Origin: Anaerolineae bacterium
Lineage (GTDB): Bacteria; Chloroflexota; Anaerolineae; J102
Direction of reading: 5' to 3'
Assembly (NCBI GenBank): GCA_026992375.1
Contig: JALXAF010000198.1
Location: 1 to 6,698, forward strand
DNA: 6,698 bases
A program made the translations under genes and the position numbers. Numbering within the stretch: position 1 is the stretch's first letter; the number at the start of each line of letters is the position of its first letter. Shown in pieces: positions 1 through 3,904 of this stretch. The notes under the pieces are model-generated. The model worked only from the letters and a program-made list of their open reading frames with translations, ran no database searches and had not been told where the DNA came from.

Positions 1-39
1 TCGTAGCCGTCGTCGGGGCTGTGGGTATGTGCGTCAACC

Positions 40-107
40 TGGAGCTGTTTTTGCGGAAGGTTGTCCACATATCCATCAGCCCACAACCTTCACTTCATTC
101 AGCTCCA
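40..107. repeat. Nested symmetric inverted repeat
   Basis: Two perfect inverted repeats share one axis. The outer arms are TGGAGCTG (40-47) and CAGCTCCA (100-107). The inner arms are GAAGGTTGT (56-64) and ACAACCTTC (83-91). The gaps between outer and inner arms are 8 bases on both sides and do not pair; the apical loop is 18 bases. As RNA it would be an 8-bp stem, an 8x8 internal loop and a 9-bp stem. There is no U-run after it in either direction, so it is not a normal terminator. Function unknown. Confidence 0.6.
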
Positions 108-262
108 CAGGATACTCATTTTTACAGAAATAAATTTGCACTATCTTCATATCTGGCATCATGTCGCTAATGACATCGAGCAATGATTGATGACTAATGA
201 GCAAAGGTGGCATCAAGTAGGTCTTGAAAAGTCTTTTTACAAATTCCAATCTGGATGGCCAT

Positions 263-343
263 ACCACTAAGAGCACAAAGACACCAAGAAATCTTTATTT
301 CATCCTTTTCTTCGTGCCTTTGTACCTTCGTGTTCTTTGTGGT
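263..343. repeat. CACGAAG-type intergenic repeat, copy 1
   Basis: A purine-rich arm (263-292, beginning ACCACTAAGAGCACAAAG) is followed by a T-rich linker (TCTTTATTT at 292-300) and a pyrimidine-rich arm (about 306-343, ending TTCTTTGTGGT). The arms are imperfect inverted copies: about 20 of the outer 26 positions pair. Each arm is itself built of degenerate units of roughly 9 bases (CACGAAGRN-like). Copy 2 at 449-532 has the same order of arm, TCTTTATTT linker and arm. Such sequences recur between genes in environmental bacterial genomes from my recollection; their role is not known to me. Confidence 0.6.
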
Positions 344-448
344 TTTTCAACGATTTGTTAAAGAATTTTCGTTAGATAACTCAGCGTGGTTTCCACTTTA
401 ATCATCACTCATCAATCGTAACTGCTAACGCACCCCGGTTAACAAACC

Positions 449-532
449 CCAAAGGACGTAAAGACGCGAAGAAGATGAAGGCGCGAAGTGTTTTTCTTTA
501 TTTTTCCCTTCGTGTCTTCGAAAAACTTCGGG
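449..532. repeat. CACGAAG-type intergenic repeat, copy 2
   Basis: The purine-rich arm (449-488) contains AAAGACGCGAAG and GAAGGCGCGAAG. A T-rich linker with TCTTTATTT at 495-503 follows, then a pyrimidine arm (506-532) containing CCCTTCGTGTCTTCG. The arms pair imperfectly (GAAGACACGAAG against AAAGACGCGAAG, 10 of 12). The pattern matches copy 1 about 190 bases upstream, though the individual units have diverged (CGCGAAG here, CACAAAG there). No reading frame explains the period. Confidence 0.55.
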
Positions 533-564
533 CTGTTAATGTGCAGTTTTTTTGACGGAATTTT

Positions 565-710
565 GCCTCAAAACACCCCTTGACAAAACTTAGAATATCT
601 TCGTGGCTTCTTGAGGCTAAAGTCGAGTACGTTGATAGTTGCAAACGTGTACTAAATCGACTTCAATCGAACATAAAAAGGCAGCCCTCGCATGAGCAGG
701 CTGCCTTTTT
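565..710 (+). ncRNA. Candidate structured small RNA (hairpin series)
   Basis: Three inverted repeats follow one another on the plus strand. First, GCCTCAA (565-571) pairs with TTGAGGC (611-617). Second, a stem of about 14 bp between 620-633 and 644-663 has AAGTCGA/TCGACTT, GTAC/GTAC and GTT/AAC helices, with a 4-base and a 2-base bulge on the 3' side. Third is the perfect 12-bp terminator stem at 675-710, followed by TTTTTGTTTTG. No plus-strand protein gene precedes this terminator, which is why a small RNA is considered. Promoter support is weak: TAGAAT at 591-596 resembles a -10 box but lacks a good -35, and it lies inside the first hairpin. No match to a known RNA family is recognised. The structures could also be by-products of the repeats. 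Confidence 0.25.
675..710 (-). terminator. Rho-independent terminator, bidirectional
   Basis: AAAAAGGCAGCC (675-686) and GGCTGCCTTTTT (699-710) form a perfect 12-bp stem around a 12-base loop. On the minus strand it starts 26 bases after the thioredoxin stop codon and its own T-run (TTTTTATG) closes that transcript. On the plus strand the T-run is longer (TTTTTGTTTTG), so it would work at least as well in that direction. Confidence 0.85.
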
Positions 711-736
711 GTTTTGTGATCCCTTCGTGCGGGCTG

Positions 737-1522
737 CTATCGAAGATGTTGCATGATCCGTTGGCGCAGCGCCGGAGCGGGCAACGCCCCCACGATCTGA
801 TCCACCACGCGTCCGTTTTTGAAAACCAGCAAAGTGGGGATGCTCATAATGCCGTAGCGGGACGCGGTGCGGGGATTTTCATCCACGTTCAGCTTGCCCA
901 CCAGCAGCTTGTCCGAAAACTCTTTTGCCAGAGCCTCCACTGTGGGAGCGATCATGTGGCAGGGCCCGCACCATTGCGCCCAGAAATCCACCAGCACGGG
1001 CGTGTCGGCGTGCATTACCATCTGGTCGAAAGTGGCGTCGGTGAGATGCACGGGATGATCGTAAGCCTTAGGCGCCGCGCCTGCGCCCGCGGGCCGGGAG
1101 CCGCCATTGCGATGAGAGGGCGGCGGGGAAGCGGCAGGCCGGGAGGAAATCAGCGAGATGCCCGGGCCCGAGGGGATGCCCGGGCGCGCGCCGCCGCGGA
1201 TCAGATAATCGGCCCAGCGCCGCAAATCATTTTCGCTGATGGCTCCGCCCGCCACGGCTTCGGAGCGGCCGTTTTTGATGAAGACGACGCCAGGCAGCGT
1301 CGAGACATTGAAGCGCTTGAGCAGGTCTTTTTCGCTGCTGGCGTCCACTTTCGCCACCAGCAGCTTGCCCGCGTAATCCCTGGCCAGACGCTCCAGCGCT
1401 GGATTGAGTTGATCGCAGGGCGGGCAGTTGTTTCGCCAGAAAACCAGAATAACTGGCAGCCCAGCATTGATGACGCGATCGATGCTGTGTTGGTTGGTGT
1501 GGATAGGGGTGTCGAATGGCAT
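737..1522 (-). CDS. Two-domain thioredoxin (tandem Trx fusion)
   Basis: This 261-residue protein has two thioredoxin folds. Domain 1 (about 5-108) has the active site FWRNNCPPC with C33 and C36, and the cis-proline loop TLP with P77. Domain 2 (about 154-261) has the classical FWAQWCGPC with C185 and C188, and the cis-proline at IP229. The domains are joined by a Gly/Pro/Ser/Ala-rich linker (111-153). There is no signal peptide or membrane segment, so it should act in the cytoplasm as a protein disulfide reductase, recharged by thioredoxin reductase (family knowledge). Ordinary thioredoxins are about 105 residues; domain 1 has lost the usual Trp before the first Cys (Asn instead) and carries Pro-Pro between the cysteines, so its redox potential or partner may differ. 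The ATG at 1522 has AAGGAGG 9 bases upstream. It lies 28 bases after the phosphatidyltransferase stop and is probably co-transcribed with it; a terminator follows. Confidence 0.95.
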   Translation of the reverse strand: MPFDTPIHTNQHSIDRVINAGLPVILVFWRNNCPPCDQLNPALERLARDYAGKLLVAKVDASSEKDLLKRFNVSTLPGVVFIKNGRSEAVAGGAISENDLRRWADYLIRGGARPGIPSGPGISLISSRPAASPPPSHRNGGSRPAGAGAAPKAYDHPVHLTDATFDQMVMHADTPVLVDFWAQWCGPCHMIAPTVEALAKEFSDKLLVGKLNVDENPRTASRYGIMSIPTLLVFKNGRVVDQIVGALPAPALRQRIMQHLR

Positions 1523-1550
1523 GAAGTATCGCCTCCTTTCTAACAGTTAT

Positions 1551-2120
1551 TTACTCCTCATCAAGGATGTTTCGTTTGAGATGAAAAAGACAGGCCAGTT
1601 CATCGAACCAGCGGGGGATGTCGCGACGCGCGCGCGCTCGATGCACATAGGCCAAAATGACAAGCCAAAAGAGCAGCGGCAGCAGATACGTCGGCGCATG
1701 TTGCAGCACGATAGTCAACGCCATGATGTCGATGCCGCGCATGAAAAGCACCAACACGGCTTTGCGTCGAAACCAAAGGGTGAAAGTCAGAGCGAGAGCA
1801 GTGTACCCTGATACGAAGATGGGAGACAGAAAGCCCGCCATCGCGGCGTAGATGAATTCCACCCAGGTGAGCGTGACATCCAGTGGATAGTCGAAAGCGC
1901 CCAGTTTGGTGGGGCAAGGACTGCGTCGGGCCAGAGGTCCGTCGAGACTGTCGCTAATCCACCCGGCGGAAGCCAGCAGAACCACCGTCGTCAGCGCGGC
2001 GCGGCCATCCGTCCAGCCCAGCCAGAGGATGGCTGCCGCCACGCCCAGACGGAAGACGCTGAGCGCATCGGCCAGCAGGGCTGTCAGACAATACCGGAAA
2101 GCAGTGCGGGCGGAATCCAT
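1551..2120 (-). CDS. CDP-alcohol phosphatidyltransferase family membrane protein
   Basis: This is a 189-residue multi-pass membrane protein. The family signature DxxDGxxAR...G...DxxxD, which binds metal and CDP-alcohol in phospholipid head-group transferases, is seen as SDSLDGPLARR (D57, D60, G61, A64, R65), then G74, D77 and D81. Between G74 and D77 there are two residues where the family pattern usually has three; all four aspartates are still present. Hydrophobic segments lie at about 19-36, 41-56, 84-104, 106-120 and 132-158, and the C-terminus is charged and probably cytoplasmic. It would join a CDP-activated lipid to an alcohol (phosphatidylglycerophosphate, phosphatidylinositol or cardiolipin type), but the substrate cannot be read from the sequence. 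The ATG at 2120 is preferred; an upstream in-frame TTG at 2189 falls inside the hsp20 terminator. The ribosome-binding site for the ATG is poor. It is followed by the thioredoxin gene 28 bases later. Confidence 0.85.
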   Translation of the reverse strand: MDSARTAFRYCLTALLADALSVFRLGVAAAILWLGWTDGRAALTTVVLLASAGWISDSLDGPLARRSPCPTKLGAFDYPLDVTLTWVEFIYAAMAGFLSPIFVSGYTALALTFTLWFRRKAVLVLFMRGIDIMALTIVLQHAPTYLLPLLFWLVILAYVHRARARRDIPRWFDELACLFHLKRNILDEE

Positions 2121-2160
2121 GATCGCAACGGAATGTTTCAATCGTATACGTTTTTCGGGC

Positions 2161-2200
2161 AAAAAGAAAGGGCGGAGTTTGCCGTGCAAATGCTCCGCCC
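2161..2200 (-). terminator. Rho-independent terminator of hsp20
   Basis: On the minus strand, GGGCGGAG pairs with CTCCGCCC (2193-2200 with 2170-2177) and an inner stem TTTGC/GCAAA continues it around a 3-base loop, leaving a 2-base bulge: 13 bp in all. TTTCTTTTT follows (2169-2161). It starts 22 bases after the hsp20 stop codon. This separates hsp20 from the phosphatidyltransferase and argues against the TTG start at 2189 for the latter. Confidence 0.9.
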
Positions 2201-2222
2201 CCTCGATGTCCTGGAAGACGAT

Positions 2223-2696
2223 TCAATCAACCTTGCTTGATTCGCCTTCGATCATCTTGTGCGTGTGCACTTCGATCTTGCGAGGCTTCACCTCTTCCGC
2301 TTTGGGGATGTTCAGAGTCAGCACGCCGTTCTCATAGACTGCATCCACCGCATCTGCGTTCACTGTGGTGGGCAGCGTGATGGATCGAGAGAATGTGCCG
2401 TATCGCCGCTCTTGCAGATGATACCGGGCGTTTTCGATCTCCTTCTGGGCCTTAATCTCCGCCTTGATGGTCAGCACGTTTTCGGTGATGCTGATGTCGA
2501 TGTCATCAGGATTGACGCCAGGCAGAGAAGCCTTGACGATGAAAGCGTCCTCGGTTTCACTGACATCCAGCGGCAGCATCCAGATGCTGTCTTCGGATGA
2601 AACGGGCAAATTGCGGGTCTCGTTCAACAGGCGATCCATGGTGGCGCGCAATTCGGCCATTTCGCGGAAGGGATCCCAGCGACGAACCAGAGTCAT
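2223..2696 (-). CDS. Hsp20 family small heat-shock protein
   Basis: This is a 157-residue ATP-independent holdase chaperone that binds unfolding proteins in the cytoplasm and hands them to the DnaK/ClpB systems (family knowledge). The N-terminal arm RRWDPFREMAELRATMDRLL (5-24) is the usual amphipathic start of bacterial Hsp20. The alpha-crystallin domain runs from about 39 to 143, with SLPGVNPDDIDISI (57-70), the ERRYGTFSRSITLP stretch (96-109) and the hallmark ENGVLTLNIPK (122-132). A short tail, VKPRKIEV (136-143) plus a Ser/Lys-rich end, carries the I-x-V-like anchor used in oligomer assembly. Length is normal for the family. The ATG at 2696 has GGAGGT 6 bases upstream. It is transcribed on its own: a candidate promoter with a palindrome lies just upstream and a terminator follows. 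No CIRCE element (TTAGCACTC type) is seen nearby. Confidence 0.97.
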   Translation of the reverse strand: MTLVRRWDPFREMAELRATMDRLLNETRNLPVSSEDSIWMLPLDVSETEDAFIVKASLPGVNPDDIDISITENVLTIKAEIKAQKEIENARYHLQERRYGTFSRSITLPTTVNADAVDAVYENGVLTLNIPKAEEVKPRKIEVHTHKMIEGESSKVD

Positions 2697-2726
2697 CGTT
2701 CCACCTCCATTTCAGGGGATTGCGAG

Positions 2727-2758
2727 ATGATAGGAATGTGTCATGTGACATTTGACAT
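2727..2758 (-). promoter_or_regulatory. Candidate hsp20 promoter with palindromic operator
   Basis: On the minus strand TATCAT (2732-2727) is a reasonable -10 box; a start about 7 bases later leaves a short leader before the GGAGGT site. Just upstream is TGTCA-N2-TGACA (2739-2750), with a further ATGTCA copy at 2753-2758, giving three ATGTCA/ATGACA-like units spaced 7 bases apart. The -35 box is poor (TCAAAT with a 17-base spacer), as is common for promoters that need an activator or another sigma factor. The palindrome would lie between -35 and -10, a typical repressor position. Assignment is by inspection only. Confidence 0.4.
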
Positions 2759-2830
2759 CTTTACTATCCCTCATGCGCGTTAGCTTCATATCAGATCAAT
2801 GTTAGCGATTCATTAGAATGCTCATCTCGT

Positions 2831-2882
2831 TCCGCGCATCCGCGTTATCCGCGGCGAATTCCGCGAGCGCATATCGCGATAT
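2831..2882. repeat. TCCGCG repeats followed by a 12-bp palindrome
   Basis: TCCGCG occurs four times (2831, 2839, 2848, 2860) at steps of 8, 9 and 12 bases, followed by the perfect palindrome ATATCGCGATAT (2871-2882). The array sits between the response regulator stop (2916) and the hsp20 promoter. It is not a terminator, as it lacks a T-run. It resembles the ATCCGCGTTATCCGCGG type of intergenic repeat seen in other environmental genomes (recollection). Confidence 0.45.
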
Positions 2883-2915
2883 CCCATTTGACGAGGCCAA
2901 AGTGCATAACATCCT

Positions 2916-3644
2916 CTAGGCGCTTCCCTCTTTTTCCGGCATCACGAATTTGTAGCCCACGCCGCGTTCGGTGACGATATACTGCGGATTGCTGGTGTCT
3001 TTTTCGATTTTGCTGCGCAGATAGGCGATGTAAAGTCGCAGCAATTGTACGTCATCCTTGTATTCGAATCCCCACACCTTTTGCAAAAGCAGCTCCGCTG
3101 GCATGACCCAATTGGCGTTTTTCACCAGATGATAAAGCAATCGCCATTCGGTGGGACGCAGGCTGAGACGTTTGCCCTCGACGATAACCTCGCGGCTGGC
3201 GAAATCGATCTGCAGCCGATCGTCCACCTTCAATATCTGTGAGCCGGTGGAAGATGGCCCGGACGCCCGCCGCAGCACCGCCTTCACTCGATCCACCAGC
3301 TCTTGCGGGCTGAACGGCTTGGTGAGGTAATCATCTGCGCCGCTGGAAAAAGCCAGATGTTTGTCCTCGTCCTCGTTTTTGACTGTGAGCATGATAATCG
3401 GCACGTCGGAGATCTCTCTGATCTGCTTCAGCGCTTCGAAGCCGTCCATTTCGGGCATCATCACATCCATGATGACCAGATCGGGCAACTGGGTGCGCAC
3501 TTTTTCGATGGCCTCCAGCCCGTTGTGTGCGACGATAACGCGAAACCCCTCCAGTTCAAGGTTGTATTGCACGAACCGGATCATGCGCGGTTCGTCATCC
3601 ACCACCAAAATGAGTTTGCCAGCAAAGGGATTGGACTGATTCAT
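2916..3644 (-). CDS. OmpR/PhoB-type response regulator
   Basis: This 242-residue two-component transcription factor has a receiver domain (about 10-125) with the acidic pair D16/D17, phospho-acceptor D60 (LVIMDVMMPEMDG), switch residue T87 (IIMLTVKN) and K109-P110 (YLTKPF). A winged-helix DNA-binding domain (about 140-236) has LRPTEWRLLYHLV, LLLQKVWGFEY, the recognition-helix region DDVQLLRLYIAYLRSKIE and the wing sequence YIVTERGVGYKF. All catalytic residues are present, so it should be phosphorylated by a histidine kinase and bind DNA as a dimer. The C-terminal pattern is closest to the KdpE/PhoB group from memory, but no kdp or pho gene is near, so a name is not justified. No histidine kinase domain is visible in the window. 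The ATG at 3644 is chosen; the in-frame TTG at 3716 overlaps the -35 box of a strong promoter. The site before the ATG is weak (TTGGAA). Confidence 0.96.
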   Translation of the reverse strand: MNQSNPFAGKLILVVDDEPRMIRFVQYNLELEGFRVIVAHNGLEAIEKVRTQLPDLVIMDVMMPEMDGFEALKQIREISDVPIIMLTVKNEDEDKHLAFSSGADDYLTKPFSPQELVDRVKAVLRRASGPSSTGSQILKVDDRLQIDFASREVIVEGKRLSLRPTEWRLLYHLVKNANWVMPAELLLQKVWGFEYKDDVQLLRLYIAYLRSKIEKDTSNPQYIVTERGVGYKFVMPEKEGSA

Positions 3645-3687
3645 GGTATTTTCCAAGGAGCGGTGAATTGGGATTGCTTGCACCGTG

Positions 3688-3716
3688 ATTTTATCCCAGC
3701 TTTCCAGCAATGGCAA
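3688..3716 (-). promoter_or_regulatory. Sigma70-type promoter of the response regulator
   Basis: On the minus strand TTGCCA (3716-3711) and TAAAAT (3693-3688) are separated by exactly 17 bases; each box matches the consensus at 5 of 6 positions. Transcription would start near 3681, giving a leader of about 37 bases before the ATG at 3644. A short inverted repeat, GCCGAGAAG (3745-3753) with CTTGTCGGC (3765-3773), lies upstream of the -35 box and might be a regulator site. Confidence 0.75.
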
Positions 3717-3797
3717 TCGAAGCGAACGCGATAATCGGCAGCCCGCCGAGAAGGAATGAAAATACTTGTCGGCCAGGGACGCGCGGGCAGCCAGCTT

Positions 3798-3847
3798 CGT
3801 GATACGTAATGCGTGACGATCTCACATATTACGCATTACGCATCACG
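3798..3847. repeat. Inverted repeat built of 7-base units
   Basis: CGTGATACGTAATGCGTGA (3798-3816) and TTACGCATTACGCATCACG (3829-3847) pair at 17 of 19 positions around a 12-base loop. Each arm is a run of 7-base units (GTGATAC, GTAATGC, GTGACGA; TACGCAT, TACGCAT, CACGCCT). It lies 58 bases after the stop of the secreted-protein gene and 82 bases before the response regulator promoter. No T-run follows in the minus direction, so it is at best a weak or rho-dependent stop or an mRNA 3'-end stabiliser. Confidence 0.7.
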
Positions 3848-3904
3848 CCTGTTGCAAGCTCGCCCAACGTGGACTTTGCAAACCTTCAGCAAGTAGCGAT
3901 TATT

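Larger units (their letters stand above)
1..674. other. Gene-poor, repeat-bearing region
   Basis: No convincing gene is seen in this stretch. It is more AT-rich than the rest of the window, and several frames are short and broken. One minus-strand frame (276-76, 66 codons from a GTG) overlaps two repeat elements and shows no recognisable domain, so I do not call it. At the extreme left edge a minus-strand frame from GTG at 68 reads into the border (VDNLPQKQLQVDAHTHSPDD) with GC-rich third positions and could be the first codons of a gene outside the window; the opposite plus-strand frame also stays open, so this is undecided. The stretch contains the inverted repeat at 40-107, the two CACGAAG-type elements, a short TCATCAATC motif present in inverted orientation near 184-194 and direct near 409-417, and the hairpin series leading to the terminator at 675-710. 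Confidence 0.6.

Noticed and set aside
76..276. 66-codon minus-strand frame from a GTG
   Set aside because: Its start lies in repeat copy 1, its middle overlaps the TCATCAATC motif and its end overlaps the nested inverted repeat; no domain or ribosome-binding site is seen.
449..532. CRISPR array
   Set aside because: The repeated units are 7-9 bases, degenerate and inverted; there are no uniform repeats of 23-37 bases with unique spacers and no cas genes.
580..596. TTGACA (580-585) with TAGAAT (591-596) as a promoter
   Set aside because: The spacing is only 5 bases, far from the 16-18 needed, and no -10 box is found at the right distance from TTGACA.
600..670. tRNA-like fold
   Set aside because: The hairpin at 620-663 lacks a GTTC T-loop, anticodon arm and acceptor stem in the right order.
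692..1543. Long plus-strand open frame (283 codons)
   Set aside because: It lies antisense over the thioredoxin gene, whose two active sites and cis-prolines are clear; the open frame follows from GC-rich codons on the other strand.
2121..2189. Upstream TTG extension of the phosphatidyltransferase
   Set aside because: The codons fall inside the hsp20 terminator hairpin and T-run and add a charged stretch not typical of the family.
3645..3716. Upstream TTG extension of the response regulator
   Set aside because: The TTG is part of the -35 box of a near-consensus promoter, so transcription would start after it.
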